From: Bacillus sp. Cs-700
Lineage (GTDB): Bacteria; Bacillota; Bacilli; Bacillales; Guptibacillaceae
NCBI RefSeq assembly: GCF_011082085.1
Contig: NZ_CP041063.1
Span: 124,001 to 188,000, forward strand
Reading direction: 5' to 3'
Length of the DNA: 64,000 nucleotides
Shown here: positions 43,901-53,061 of the stretch, piece after piece
How positions within the stretch are numbered: the stretch's first letter is position 1
Layout: every line of letters begins with the position of its first letter
The notes under the pieces: generated by a model
The model's database searches: none
Told to the model about the DNA's origin: nothing
What the model saw: the letters and a program-made list of their open reading frames with translations, nothing else
Made by a program: the position numbers and the translations under genes

Positions 43901-44686
43901 ATGGAAGATCGCAAAGTTGTAACAATTGAAGACCGGATCCCCACTCTGAAAGCACAGCGGAAGCAACGTGCGAATCGAAGGTTGGTTGTATATCTATCAA
44001 TCTTTTTCTTTCTTATTTTGCTGATTATTTACTTCCAATCTTCCTTAAGTCATATTCGGAACGTAGAAGTTTCTGGAAACAATTACGTTTCTGATAAAGA
44101 AATCATTCAGTTGAGCGAACTAGATAATAGCGTAAGCTTTTGGAACTTAAACACTGAGAAAGTAGAAATGAAGGTTGAGGAGTCGAAAGAAATTGCAAAT
44201 GTAACTGTGTCAAGGCAATTTCCTGCGACTGCAAAAGTAAAAGTTGTTGAAAATGCGCGTGTGGCCTATTTGAAAAAGGGTAGTCAGTATTTCCCGATTT
44301 TACAATCTGGTGCGATTCTTGATGCGCTTCCTAAAGGAGATACGCCAGTAAGCGCTCCGATCTTAATGCAGTGGAATGAAAGTACAGAGCTATCTGACAT
44401 GGCAGGAGAGCTTCGGAAGGTAAATTTAAGTATCATTAATCGTATTTCTGAAATACACTACACGCCGGCTGGTGATAAAGCGTTTAACTTAACGCTCTAT
44501 ATGACAGATGGTTATGAAGTAAAAACAAGTATTGCTGATTTTTCTGAGAAAATGAATAGTTACCCACTGATTGTAGAGAAGCTTAAGGATAAAGCTAAAG
44601 GAGTTCTTTATTTGAATGAGGGTAGTTGGCTAGAGCCATACGAAGAAGTTCCGACAAATGATGAAGAGAATAAAGAGACTTCATAA
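43901..44686 (+). CDS. divIB: Cell-division protein DivIB (FtsQ)
   Basis: Bitopic division protein, 261 aa. It has a basic cytoplasmic tail (QRKQRANRR), one transmembrane helix (about 30-50; LVVYLSIFFFLILLIIYF), then a POTRA domain (SHIRNVEVSGNNYVSDKEII) and a beta domain, with a short disordered C-terminus (NDEENKETS). ATG 43901 has GGAGG 7 nt upstream; the longer frame lies inside the promoter and leader. It forms the DivIB-DivIC-FtsL complex at the septum. Confidence 0.93.
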   Translation: MEDRKVVTIEDRIPTLKAQRKQRANRRLVVYLSIFFFLILLIIYFQSSLSHIRNVEVSGNNYVSDKEIIQLSELDNSVSFWNLNTEKVEMKVEESKEIANVTVSRQFPATAKVKVVENARVAYLKKGSQYFPILQSGAILDALPKGDTPVSAPILMQWNESTELSDMAGELRKVNLSIINRISEIHYTPAGDKAFNLTLYMTDGYEVKTSIADFSEKMNSYPLIVEKLKDKAKGVLYLNEGSWLEPYEEVPTNDEENKETS

Positions 44687-44967
44687 AAATGTACGATAAT
44701 ACTTATTCGAATGGACAGGGAATGCTTTTCATAAACGAACGGTTATAAGCAGGGTATCGCATAAGAAAACCACTTAATAACATAGCAGAATGAAAGAAAA
44801 CAACAAATTTCTTTTAATTACCTGAAACAGTGACTTTTCTACTGCTTTCACATGGTGTAGACTAATACGTATGCACTGCTTTAGACTAACTCTTCTTGTA
44901 AAGGGAAAGTAGGCGAGGAGAGTAGGGGTTTGTTACCCAAAAAAATGAGAGTAATTCTCGTATAAAA

Positions 44968-44996
44968 GAAGGGAAATAACCGAATTTGTGGAATAG
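44968..44996 (+). promoter_or_regulatory. Candidate sigma-H promoter of ftsA-ftsZ
   Basis: GAAGGGAAA (44968-44976), 11-nt spacer, GTGGAATAG (44988-44996). It fits RnAGGAwWW-N11/12-RnnGAAtww with one mismatch in each box. B. subtilis ftsAZ also has a sigma-H promoter used at the onset of sporulation. Confidence 0.6.
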
Positions 44997-45082
44997 AGTC
45001 CTTATATCATATTCTTCCTGGGACTTCATGAAGCAAGGCTTGAGGAAGTTTAGTTTGAATCAATGTTGTGTATATAAAGGTG

Positions 45083-45110
45083 TTGGACATTTTTTCAACC
45101 CTATTATAGA
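45083..45110 (+). promoter_or_regulatory. Candidate sigma-A promoter of ftsA-ftsZ
   Basis: TTGGAC (45083-45088), 16-nt spacer, TATAGA (45105-45110), 51 nt before the ftsA ATG. Confidence 0.5.
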
Positions 45111-45161
45111 GAAACTATTAATACCTGAATATGGTAGCATTTTGAAGGAGGTGCCAGGAGA

Positions 45162-46442
45162 ATGAACAGCAATGAGATTTATGTGAGTCTAGACATCGGT
45201 ACATCCAATGTGAAAGTAATCATTGGCCAGATGACGAACGATTCTTTAAATATACTAGGAGTTGGCAGTGCGCCTTCCGATGGAATTCGAAAAGGATCGA
45301 TTGTGGATATAGATGAAACTGTTCGTTCAATTAAACAGGCAGTAGAAAACGCAGAAAGAATGGTAGGTTTATCGGTTCGTTCTGTGATTGTGGGGATCAA
45401 CGGCAATCACGTCCAGCTACAGCCCTGTCATGGGGTAGTGGCGGTATCAAGTGAGGATCGTGAAATTCATGATGAAGATATTGCTAGAGTAATTGACGCA
45501 GCACAGGTTGTTTCTATCCCTCCTGAGCGAGAAATTATTGATGTAATTCCAGGTCAATTCGTGGTTGATGGACTGGATGGCATTACGGATCCACGTGGCA
45601 TGATTGGTGTGCGCCTTGAAATGGAAGGGACAATCATTACAGGTTCTAAAACAGTATTACATAATTTATTAAGATGCGTAGAAAAAGCGGGTCTTGAAAT
45701 TGCTGATATTTGTCTACAACCGCTTGCATGTGGATCAATGGCTTTATCAAAAGATGAACGTAATCTTGGCGTAGCTCTCGTTAACATGGGTGCTGGTTCG
45801 ACGACGATTTCCATCTTTGAAGAAGGGAACCTGAAAGCCACGTCTGTTTTACAAATTGGTGGCGATCATGTAACAAAAGATATTTCGATTGGTCTTAGAA
45901 CAACGACTGAAGAAGCTGAGCGAATTAAGATCAAGCACGGCAATGCTTTCGTTGATCTTGCTTCAGAAGAGGAAGCTTTCACTGTATCCACAATAGGCAG
46001 TTCGGCTGAACAAGAATTTAATCAGTACGAATTAGCTCATATTATAGAACCTCGGATCGAAGAGATGTTAGAATTGATAGAAGACGAAATTAAGCGAATG
46101 GGAATTCGTGAATTGCCGGGCGGATTTGTTCTAACCGGTGGTATGGTCGGAATGGACGGTGTACTTGAACTCGCACGAGAAATTCTGCAACATAATGTAC
46201 GTGTTGCTGTCCCAGACTATATCGGCGTACGCGAACCGCAATATACAACTGGCATTGGTCTTATCCAATTCACGTATAAAAACGTGAAGATTCAGGGTAA
46301 AGAAGTCGCAGCATCACTTAACCCTGAAGAAGAAGTGAAGCCCAAGCGTAGAACAAAAGCCGAACCTCAACCAGGTGAGAAATCTTCTTCACCGGGTATG
46401 AAAGAGAAAGTAAAGAATTTCTTTAATCTATTTGTTGAATAA
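45162..46442 (+). CDS. ftsA: Cell-division protein FtsA
   Basis: Actin-like ATPase that ties FtsZ filaments to the membrane. The 426-aa protein has the phosphate-1 motif SLDIGTSNVKVIIGQ, the phosphate-2 region LVNMGAGSTTISIF and the adenosine motif PGGFVLTGGMVGMDGV. A C-terminal amphipathic membrane-targeting helix is present (MKEKVKNFFNLFVE). ATG with GAAGGAGGTG upstream. ftsZ follows after 30 nt. Confidence 0.97.
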   Translation: MNSNEIYVSLDIGTSNVKVIIGQMTNDSLNILGVGSAPSDGIRKGSIVDIDETVRSIKQAVENAERMVGLSVRSVIVGINGNHVQLQPCHGVVAVSSEDREIHDEDIARVIDAAQVVSIPPEREIIDVIPGQFVVDGLDGITDPRGMIGVRLEMEGTIITGSKTVLHNLLRCVEKAGLEIADICLQPLACGSMALSKDERNLGVALVNMGAGSTTISIFEEGNLKATSVLQIGGDHVTKDISIGLRTTTEEAERIKIKHGNAFVDLASEEEAFTVSTIGSSAEQEFNQYELAHIIEPRIEEMLELIEDEIKRMGIRELPGGFVLTGGMVGMDGVLELAREILQHNVRVAVPDYIGVREPQYTTGIGLIQFTYKNVKIQGKEVAASLNPEEEVKPKRRTKAEPQPGEKSSSPGMKEKVKNFFNLFVE

Positions 46443-46472
46443 AGGGCTATTACAAGATTAGGAGGACCTGAG

Positions 46473-47615
46473 ATGTTAGAGTTTGATATGAATATGGAAC
46501 AATTAGCACAGATAAAAGTAATCGGTGTCGGCGGAGGCGGAAGCAACGCTGTTAATCGTATGATTGAAAATGGTGTACAAGGTGTTGAATTTATTGCGGT
46601 TAACACCGATGCACAGGCATTAAACCTAGCGAAGGCAGAGGTGAAGATGCAAATTGGTGGTAAATTAACAAGAGGTCTTGGAGCTGGAGCTAATCCTGAA
46701 ATTGGCAAGAAAGCTGCAGAAGAAAGCAAAGAACAGATCCAGGAAGCACTTAGTGGTGCGGATATGGTATTCGTCACGGCAGGAATGGGTGGCGGAACAG
46801 GTACTGGAGCAGCACCTGTTATTGCTGAAATCGCAAAAGAGCTTGGCGCATTAACCGTAGGTGTTGTGACGCGTCCATTTACATTTGAAGGTAAAAAGCG
46901 TTCAACACAAGCTGTTACTGGTATTGCTATGCTGAAAGAAAAAGTCGATACGTTAATTGTTATTCCTAACGATCGTCTACTGGAAATTGTAGACAAGAAT
47001 ACGCCAATGCTTGAAGCGTTCCGTGAAGCGGACAACGTTCTTCGTCAGGGTGTTCAAGGTATTTCTGATCTTATTGCGGTACCAGGACTGATTAACCTTG
47101 ACTTTGCGGATGTAAAAACCATTATGACTGAACGAGGTTCTGCTCTAATGGGTATCGGTATTGCAACTGGTGAAAATCGCGCATCTGAAGCAGCTAAGAA
47201 AGCTATATCAAGTCCACTTCTTGAAACATCAATTGATGGAGCAAAAGGTGTTCTAATGAACATTACAGGTGGTTCTAACCTGAGTCTTTATGAAGTGAAC
47301 GAAGCGGCTGATATCGTTTCTTCCGCATCTGATGAAAATGTGAACATGATTTTCGGTTCTGTTATTAATGAAGATCTAAAAGATGAAATTCTCGTTACTG
47401 TGATTGCGACAGGATTTGACGAGAATGAGAATAAGAAAAAGACGGTTCCACGTCCTTCTGCTCAGTCGAAGCAAAGCGCTCCGATTCAGCAACCTAAGCA
47501 CGAAGAAGAAGAAGCACAGCCGGAACCATCCAAATTTGGCGCGCGCGCTGACGAATCCAATGACACATTGGACATCCCTACGTTCTTACGTAATCGTAAA
47601 CGCAATCGACGCTAA
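46473..47615 (+). CDS. ftsZ: Cell-division protein FtsZ
   Basis: Tubulin-like GTPase that forms the Z ring. The 380-aa protein has [18 protein letters not shown] at the N-terminus, the tubulin signature [15 protein letters not shown] and the T7 loop [12 protein letters not shown] variable linker and the conserved C-terminal peptide [15 protein letters not shown] follow, which bind FtsA, SepF and others. ATG follows AGGAGG. It is coupled with ftsA and ends at a strong terminator. Confidence 0.98.
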   Translation: MLEFDMNMEQLAQIKVIGVGGGGSNAVNRMIENGVQGVEFIAVNTDAQALNLAKAEVKMQIGGKLTRGLGAGANPEIGKKAAEESKEQIQEALSGADMVFVTAGMGGGTGTGAAPVIAEIAKELGALTVGVVTRPFTFEGKKRSTQAVTGIAMLKEKVDTLIVIPNDRLLEIVDKNTPMLEAFREADNVLRQGVQGISDLIAVPGLINLDFADVKTIMTERGSALMGIGIATGENRASEAAKKAISSPLLETSIDGAKGVLMNITGGSNLSLYEVNEAADIVSSASDENVNMIFGSVINEDLKDEILVTVIATGFDENENKKKTVPRPSAQSKQSAPIQQPKHEEEEAQPEPSKFGARADESNDTLDIPTFLRNRKRNRR

Positions 47616-47620
47616 TATGA

Positions 47621-47650
47621 AAAACCAGCTCTTTTTGAGCTGGTTTTTTT
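47621..47650 (+). terminator. Terminator of ftsA-ftsZ
   Basis: AAAACCAGCTC (47621-47631), TTTTT loop, GAGCTGGTTTT (47637-47647), then T residues. Confidence 0.93.
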
Positions 47651-47780
47651 ATTGGAGAAATATATCGTCACTCATGAGTCTATCCTTAAAATGATTGCGC
47701 TTTCTAATAGAAATGTGAGTTGCTTTCCTCTTCTAACATTTGTTAACATAGTAAAAATTATATTTTTTCTGAAAATGGTG

Positions 47781-47809
47781 TTGTGTTCATGGGCAATCAC
47801 ACGTATAAT
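47781..47809 (+). promoter_or_regulatory. Candidate promoter of hom-thrC-thrB
   Basis: TTGTGT (47781-47786), 17-nt spacer, TATAAT (47804-47809). The leader to the hom start codon is about 55 nt, too short for a T-box. Confidence 0.55.
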
Positions 47810-47864
47810 GTCCATTATATAAAAACAAGTGTCCTCACCAGAAGGACAAAGGAGTGGAGAGAAA

Positions 47865-49157
47865 ATGAAGGATTGCGTATCAGTTGGATTATTAGGACTA
47901 GGAACGGTTGGTAGTGGTGTCGTACATATGATTGATTCTCATCAAAAAGAATTGCAGCAGCGAGTTGGCTGTGAAGTGAAAGTAGCTAAAGTTCTTGTAA
48001 GAGATATGGATAAAGCACGAAGCGTAGATTTAGATGAAAGTGTACTAACACTTGATCCAGATGATGTTATCAATAATCCCGAAGTTGACGTAGTGATTGA
48101 AGTAATTGGTGGAATTGATCAAGCAAAAGAATTTATTCTTTCATCACTTCAAAATCATAAACACGTTGTGACTGCAAATAAAGATTTGATGGCCATTCAT
48201 GGAAGAGAGTTACTAAGCGCTGCGGTTGAGAATGAAAGTGATCTTTTCTATGAAGCTAGTGTAGCAGGTGGGATTCCAATCCTTAGAAGTTTAGTAGAAG
48301 GATTATCTTCGGACCGCATTACGAAATTAATGGGGATCGTAAATGGCACAACAAACTATATTTTAACAAAGATGACAAAAAACAATGTCCCTTACGATAG
48401 TGTTTTGAAAGAAGCACAGGAGCTAGGCTTTGCAGAAGCAGATCCTACAGCGGATGTAGAAGGACTTGATGCTGCTAGGAAAATGGTTATTCTTGGAACG
48501 CTCGGCTTTTCAATGAAAGTAGGCTTAGACGATGTTAAGGTAGAAGGCATTACTCGAGTAGATGAAGATGATATTGCATACAGTAAAAAGCTAGGTTACA
48601 CCATTAAATTATTAGGAATTGCGAGTTCAACAGATGGTTCGATTGAGTTATCCGTTCAGCCAACCTTGCTTCCGTCAAGGCATCCATTAGCTTCCGTTAA
48701 CGATGAGTATAATGCAGTCTATGTATACGGTGAAGCCGTTGGAGAAACAATGTTCTACGGCCCTGGTGCTGGCCAGCTGCCAACCGCAACGGCTGTTGTA
48801 TCGGATCTTGTTGCAGTAATCAAGAACATGAGACTAGGCGTAAATGGAAAAAGCGTTATTCTTCCACAGCATGATCGTAAGCTTAAAGATGATGAACAAA
48901 TCAAAAGTAAGCATTTTATTCGCTTGATTGTAAAAGATGAACCTGGAGCTTTTTCTAAGATCTCACACCTCTTCCAGGATCGCGGCTTAAGTTTAGAAAA
49001 ATTAATTCAAGAACCTGTTGTCAATAAAGGAACTGCAGAACTTGTCATCATCACACATGAAACAAATCAGAGAGCATTTGAGGACGTGCATAATCGATTA
49101 AGAGATCTGGATGTTGTTGTAGAAGTGAAAAGTCGCTACCGCGTGGAGGGAATGTAA
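47865..49157 (+). CDS. hom: Homoserine dehydrogenase
   Basis: NAD(P)H-dependent reduction of aspartate semialdehyde to homoserine. The 430-aa protein has [17 protein letters not shown] (nucleotide binding), [13 protein letters not shown] and [16 protein letters not shown] (catalytic region). [20 protein letters not shown] also belongs to the catalytic domain. A C-terminal ACT domain (about 350-428; [20 protein letters not shown]) suggests feedback control, usually by threonine. ATG 47865 follows GGAGTGGAGAG; the longer frame begins inside the promoter spacer. Its stop overlaps thrC. Confidence 0.96.
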   Translation: MKDCVSVGLLGLGTVGSGVVHMIDSHQKELQQRVGCEVKVAKVLVRDMDKARSVDLDESVLTLDPDDVINNPEVDVVIEVIGGIDQAKEFILSSLQNHKHVVTANKDLMAIHGRELLSAAVENESDLFYEASVAGGIPILRSLVEGLSSDRITKLMGIVNGTTNYILTKMTKNNVPYDSVLKEAQELGFAEADPTADVEGLDAARKMVILGTLGFSMKVGLDDVKVEGITRVDEDDIAYSKKLGYTIKLLGIASSTDGSIELSVQPTLLPSRHPLASVNDEYNAVYVYGEAVGETMFYGPGAGQLPTATAVVSDLVAVIKNMRLGVNGKSVILPQHDRKLKDDEQIKSKHFIRLIVKDEPGAFSKISHLFQDRGLSLEKLIQEPVVNKGTAELVIITHETNQRAFEDVHNRLRDLDVVVEVKSRYRVEGM

Positions 49158-50212
49158 TGAGCTGGAACGGACTAATTAAGCATTATAAAGAGTATTTACC
49201 ACTTACAGAGGAAACGCCGCAGCTCACTTTAAATGAAGGAAATACCCCTCTCTTAAAGCTTGATCAACTGTCAGACGAACTTGGCATTTCACTGCACGTT
49301 AAAATTGAAGGGGCGAACCCGACTGGCTCTTTTAAAGATCGTGGTATGGTGATGGCGGTAGCTAAAGCAAAGGAAGAAGGCAGTGATGCGATCATTTGCG
49401 CATCAACTGGTAACACAGCAGCCGCAGCAGCTGCCTATGGAGCAAGGGCAGGTTTACGCTGTATCATCGTTATTCCAAAAGGAAAAGTAGCGCTTGGAAA
49501 GCTAGCTCAGGCAATGATTTATGGTGCAGAAATTTTTGAGATTGATGGAAATTTTGATGAAGCGTTACGAATGGTTCGTGATATTGCTGAAACAGAACCA
49601 ATTGCACTAGTAAACTCTGTTAATCCTTATCGTTTAGAAGGGCAAAAAACAGCGGCTTTTGAAGTCTGTGACCAGCTAGGTGAGGCACCAGATGTGTTAG
49701 CTATTCCTGTTGGAAATGCGGGCAACATTTCAGCTTATTGGAAAGGCTTCAAAGAATATGTCTCAGAAGAAAATCGCCCTCAAATGCGAGGATTTGAGGC
49801 TGAAGGGTCAGCGGCAATTGTTCAAAAGAAAATCATACCGAATCCAGAAACGATTGCTACGGCGATCCGAATCGGCAATCCAGCTAGCTGGCATCTAGCT
49901 GAGGAGGCTGTTATCGAGTCAAAGGGGAAAATTGATAGTGTAACAGATGATGAAATCCTGCATGCTTATCAGGAACTTGCTAAAAAAGAGGGTGTCTTTG
50001 CAGAACCAGCCTCTTGTGCTTCAGTGGCAGGAGTGATGAAACAAGTCGCTTCTGGCGAAATTAAGAAAGGAACAAAAGTAGTTGCGGTCTTAACAGGTAA
50101 TGGATTGAAAGATCCTGCAACTGCGATGGACAATGTGATCGCGAAACCACGAGTTGTCGCAGCAGATAAAACAGCGTTTCTTGAAGAACTTAAGGGATGT
50201 GTCAGCCATTGA
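49157..50212 (+). CDS. thrC: Threonine synthase
   Basis: PLP enzyme converting phosphohomoserine to threonine, 351 aa. The lysine that binds PLP is in [32 protein letters not shown] and [16 protein letters not shown] bind the cofactor phosphate. This short form is usual in Bacillus. ATG shares one base with the hom stop (TAATG), so translation is coupled. Confidence 0.96.
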   Translation: MSWNGLIKHYKEYLPLTEETPQLTLNEGNTPLLKLDQLSDELGISLHVKIEGANPTGSFKDRGMVMAVAKAKEEGSDAIICASTGNTAAAAAAYGARAGLRCIIVIPKGKVALGKLAQAMIYGAEIFEIDGNFDEALRMVRDIAETEPIALVNSVNPYRLEGQKTAAFEVCDQLGEAPDVLAIPVGNAGNISAYWKGFKEYVSEENRPQMRGFEAEGSAAIVQKKIIPNPETIATAIRIGNPASWHLAEEAVIESKGKIDSVTDDEILHAYQELAKKEGVFAEPASCASVAGVMKQVASGEIKKGTKVVAVLTGNGLKDPATAMDNVIAKPRVVAADKTAFLEELKGCVSH

Positions 50213-51132
50213 TAAAAGACGAATGTCTTTACTTGAAAGTTCCAGGAAGCACGTCAAACCTTGGACCGGGATTTGATTCAATTGGTCTTGCCATCAATCG
50301 TTATTTACATGTAAAAATTGAACCTTCGACCGAATGGTCTTTTCACTATATTGATTTTGATGACCGTTTTCCATCTGGAAAAGACAATATGATCTATCAA
50401 ACAATTGAAGAAATTGAGAGAAAGTATGGGAAAGTGAAAGAGCCGAGGCCTTTCGCTGTCACGATGACAAGCGAGCTTCCTTTAGAAAGAGGGCTTGGGA
50501 GTAGTGCTGCAGCGATTGTAGCGGCTGTAGAAATAGCAAATTATGCAATGGAGCTTGGTCTGACGTTAGAAGAAAAAGTGCAAATTGCTACGGTGTTTGA
50601 AGGTCATGCTGATAACGTTGCTGCCTCTCTTTATGGTGGTTTAGTCATCGCTGCAGGCCAAGAGGGTTTAGACACAATATCACATAAAGTTATGGATTTA
50701 GAAATGGTAGCCTTAATTCCAAATCATAAATTAAAAACAACAGATTCTCGTTCTGTTCTTCCTAATATGTTACCTTATCAGGAAGCTGTGGAAGCGAGTA
50801 GTATTGCAAATCTTTTTATTGGGGCAGCACTCCAAAACAATTGGAGGTTAGCTGGTAAATTAATGGCGCGTGACCTTTTTCATCAGCCATATCGAAAGCA
50901 CCTTGTACCTGATCTTGAACAAGTCCATGAATTTGCAATAAGTCATGGTGGATACGGTGCTGCGTTAAGTGGAGCTGGACCAACTTTAATTGTCTTTGCT
51001 CCAAGCGGCTCCTCAGAGTATCTTCAACAATCGCTAGCAAAGCGTTTTCCGATTTACCAATGTGAAGTGCTTCACCCAACGTCTACCGGGATAGAAGTAA
51101 CCGTTGGAGCTTATGAAAATCAATCAATCTAA
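50209..51132 (+). CDS. thrB: Homoserine kinase
   Basis: GHMP kinase phosphorylating homoserine, 307 aa. [20 protein letters not shown] is the N-terminal motif, [17 protein letters not shown] the ATP loop and [18 protein letters not shown] the third motif. TTG 50209 overlaps the thrC stop (TTGA) with AAGGG about 12 nt upstream; an ATG at 50197 is in frame but has no site. It completes the hom-thrC-thrB operon. Confidence 0.95.
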   Translation: MIKDECLYLKVPGSTSNLGPGFDSIGLAINRYLHVKIEPSTEWSFHYIDFDDRFPSGKDNMIYQTIEEIERKYGKVKEPRPFAVTMTSELPLERGLGSSAAAIVAAVEIANYAMELGLTLEEKVQIATVFEGHADNVAASLYGGLVIAAGQEGLDTISHKVMDLEMVALIPNHKLKTTDSRSVLPNMLPYQEAVEASSIANLFIGAALQNNWRLAGKLMARDLFHQPYRKHLVPDLEQVHEFAISHGGYGAALSGAGPTLIVFAPSGSSEYLQQSLAKRFPIYQCEVLHPTSTGIEVTVGAYENQSI

Positions 51133-51137
51133 GAAGA

Positions 51138-51164
51138 AGTCGCCCTCAAACAGGGCGGCTTTTT
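51138..51164 (+). terminator. Terminator of hom-thrC-thrB
   Basis: CGCCCT (51141-51146) pairs with AGGGCG (51152-51157), with outer AG/CT pairs and a T-run. Confidence 0.85.
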
Positions 51165-51189
51165 CTATTTGAGAGGGATTGTTGATGGC

Positions 51190-51274
51190 TGACAAAACTA
51201 GTGATAATTATCCAAAATAACCTCAGTCTAACCCGCACAATCTGACAGGTTTATCTGTCAAATTAGTCTATACT
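51190..51274 (+). promoter_or_regulatory. spoIIG promoter with Spo0A-type boxes and long spacer
   Basis: CTGACA (51242-51247) and TATACT (51269-51274) are 21 nt apart, far from the normal 17 but close to the 22 of the B. subtilis Spo0A-activated spoIIG promoter. TGTCAAA (51256-51262) and TGACAAA (51190-51196) each differ by one base from the Spo0A box TGNCGAA. TGACAG (51243-51248) and CTGTCA (51255-51260) also form an inverted repeat. Confidence 0.7.
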
Positions 51275-51306
51275 TAGAATCAAAATCGCAAGGGGGGAGG
51301 TACTTA

Positions 51307-52224
51307 GTGGCAGTATACCTTGATGTGATTTGGCTATTGAATTTTTGTTTCGATTATATGCTACTTGCGCTAACCGGGATACTGCTAAAGAAAAATGTTA
51401 AGAAAAGACGACTTGCGACAGGTGCATTAGTTGCTTCTTTTTACGTTCTTTTTCTTTTTGTTCCATCATTGAGTTTTATGACACTTCCACTGATGAAATT
51501 ACTTTACTCCTTCGTGATTGTTTTCATGACGTTTGGATTTACGCGATTCCGTAGTTTTATTCAATGCTGGCTTCTTTTTTACTTTGTGACGTTTATGATC
51601 GGTGGAGGAATGATGGGAGCTCATTACTTTTTTCAGCAAGATGTGACGGTTGTTAACGGAGCAATCGCAACAAAAAGTACTGGATTTGGTGATCCGATAA
51701 GTTGGGCATTTGTCTTAATCGGTTTTCCTGTAGTATGGCTTTTTTCGAAAAGGAGAGTTGAGAAACTTGAAACAACGCGCATTCATTTTGATCAATTGGC
51801 CAATGTGTCAATCCGAATTGATGAGGTAACAATTTCAGCAACTGGATTGATCGATAGTGGCAATCAGCTTCAGGATCCGTTAAGTGGTTCACCGGTAATG
51901 ATTCTTGATATGACCGTACATGAATCGAATTTCCCGCCAACTTTAATTGAGAAAGCAAAAAATATTACCGAATTTCAAGATGAGGGAGAGGGGGACCGCT
52001 GGGAACACAGGTTACGAATTGTTCCGTTTCGAGCAGTCGGACAAGATCACCAATTCTTGTGTGCTGTAAAGCCGGATGAAGTGATGATCTCATTAGAAGG
52101 TCGTTCGTTAACAGTAAAAAAAGTGCTTGTTGGGTTAAGTTTTCATTCTATTTCTGGAGAAAAAGATTATTCGTGCATACTTCATCCGAAAATGCTGACA
52201 GGACATAAGGCGACTGCGTCATAG
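51307..52224 (+). CDS. spoIIGA: SpoIIGA, pro-sigma-E processing protease
   Basis: Membrane-bound aspartic protease that removes the pro-sequence of sigma-E once triggered by SpoIIR. The 305-aa protein has five predicted N-terminal helices (to about residue 155) and a cytoplasmic protease domain with TGLIDSGNQLQDPLSG, the catalytic Asp-Ser-Gly. GTG 51307 follows AGGGGGGAGG. It is cotranscribed with sigE, which starts 34 nt later. Confidence 0.95.
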   Translation: MAVYLDVIWLLNFCFDYMLLALTGILLKKNVKKRRLATGALVASFYVLFLFVPSLSFMTLPLMKLLYSFVIVFMTFGFTRFRSFIQCWLLFYFVTFMIGGGMMGAHYFFQQDVTVVNGAIATKSTGFGDPISWAFVLIGFPVVWLFSKRRVEKLETTRIHFDQLANVSIRIDEVTISATGLIDSGNQLQDPLSGSPVMILDMTVHESNFPPTLIEKAKNITEFQDEGEGDRWEHRLRIVPFRAVGQDHQFLCAVKPDEVMISLEGRSLTVKKVLVGLSFHSISGEKDYSCILHPKMLTGHKATAS

Positions 52225-52258
52225 AAGATAATTCAAGACGATCAAGGAGGAGTTTTGG

Positions 52259-52978
52259 ATGGGGAAAATAAGAATTAAGATTGTTCTCTGGTGGCAGCGT
52301 ATCTTAATGAAATTAGGAATTAAACCTGATGAAATTTACTACATAGGAGGGAGCGAAGCGCTTCCTCCTCCTCTATCGAAAGACGAAGAAGCACATTTGT
52401 TAATTCAGTTACCTAAAGGGGATAAAGCGGCAAGATCAATCTTAATTGAACGGAACCTTCGCTTAGTCGTTTATATAGCGCGGAAATTTGAGAATACGGG
52501 AATTAATATTGAAGATTTGATAAGCATAGGCACAATAGGATTAATTAAAGCTGTGAACACGTTTAATCCTGAGAAGAAGATCAAACTTGCTACCTACGCT
52601 TCACGGTGTATTGAAAATGAGATTTTAATGTTTTTGAGAAGAAATAATAAAATCCGATCTGAAGTATCGTTTGATGAGCCGCTTAATGTGGACTGGGATG
52701 GAAATGAATTGCTTCTTTCAGACGTTCTTGGTACGGATGAAGATATTATTACGAGAGGAATTGAAGCTCGCGTTGATCGTCGTCTGCTTGTTAAAGCGTT
52801 AGAAACTCTAAATCCACGAGAAAAACAAATTATGGAGTTAAGATTTGGTCTAGCGGGAGAAGAGGAGAAAACGCAAAAAGATGTTGCCGATCTTCTCGGT
52901 ATATCTCAATCTTATATTTCAAGGCTTGAAAAACGCATCATAAAACGTCTTCGAAAAGAATTCAATAAAATGGTCTAA
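52259..52978 (+). CDS. sigE: RNA polymerase sigma-E factor (mother cell)
   Basis: First mother-cell sigma factor, made as an inactive precursor; 239 aa. The N-terminal hydrophobic/basic pro-sequence ([20 protein letters not shown]) is kept. Region 2 shows [20 protein letters not shown] and [20 protein letters not shown], and region 4 shows [19 protein letters not shown] with the helix-turn-helix [20 protein letters not shown] follows AAGGAGG. Confidence 0.97.
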   Translation: MGKIRIKIVLWWQRILMKLGIKPDEIYYIGGSEALPPPLSKDEEAHLLIQLPKGDKAARSILIERNLRLVVYIARKFENTGINIEDLISIGTIGLIKAVNTFNPEKKIKLATYASRCIENEILMFLRRNNKIRSEVSFDEPLNVDWDGNELLLSDVLGTDEDIITRGIEARVDRRLLVKALETLNPREKQIMELRFGLAGEEEKTQKDVADLLGISQSYISRLEKRIIKRLRKEFNKMV

Positions 52979-52997
52979 GCATGTTAAGAGAATAGAT

Positions 52998-53025
52998 GCA
53001 TAAAATTCCCACTCGCGGAGATACT
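52998..53025 (+). promoter_or_regulatory. Candidate sigma-F promoter of sigG
   Basis: GCATA (52998-53002), 14-nt spacer, GGAGATACT (53017-53025), matching the sigma-F pattern GYATA ... GGnnAnAnT at every fixed position, with a spacer one or two shorter than usual. CGGAGAT (53016-53022) and ATCTCCG (53039-53045) also form a 7-bp inverted repeat before the ribosome site. Confidence 0.65.
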
Positions 53026-53061
53026 TTACTTTGACAGCATCTCCGATGAGGAGGGAATGAG

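Larger units (their letters stand above)
44687..45161 (+). other. 475-bp regulatory gap before ftsA
   Basis: No convincing ORF. It contains a partial direct repeat (ACTGCTTT at 44841 and 44875; TAGACTAA at 44858 and 44882), small hairpins around 44928-44960, a candidate sigma-H promoter at 44968-44996 and a candidate sigma-A promoter at 45083-45110. In B. subtilis the sbp and ylxW/ylxX genes lie here; they are absent. Confidence 0.7.

Noticed and set aside
46367-47035. 222-aa open frame antisense to ftsZ
   Set aside because: Long, but Ser/Thr/Pro/Ile-rich as expected for the reverse of an Ala/Gly/Asp-rich gene, with no ribosome site.
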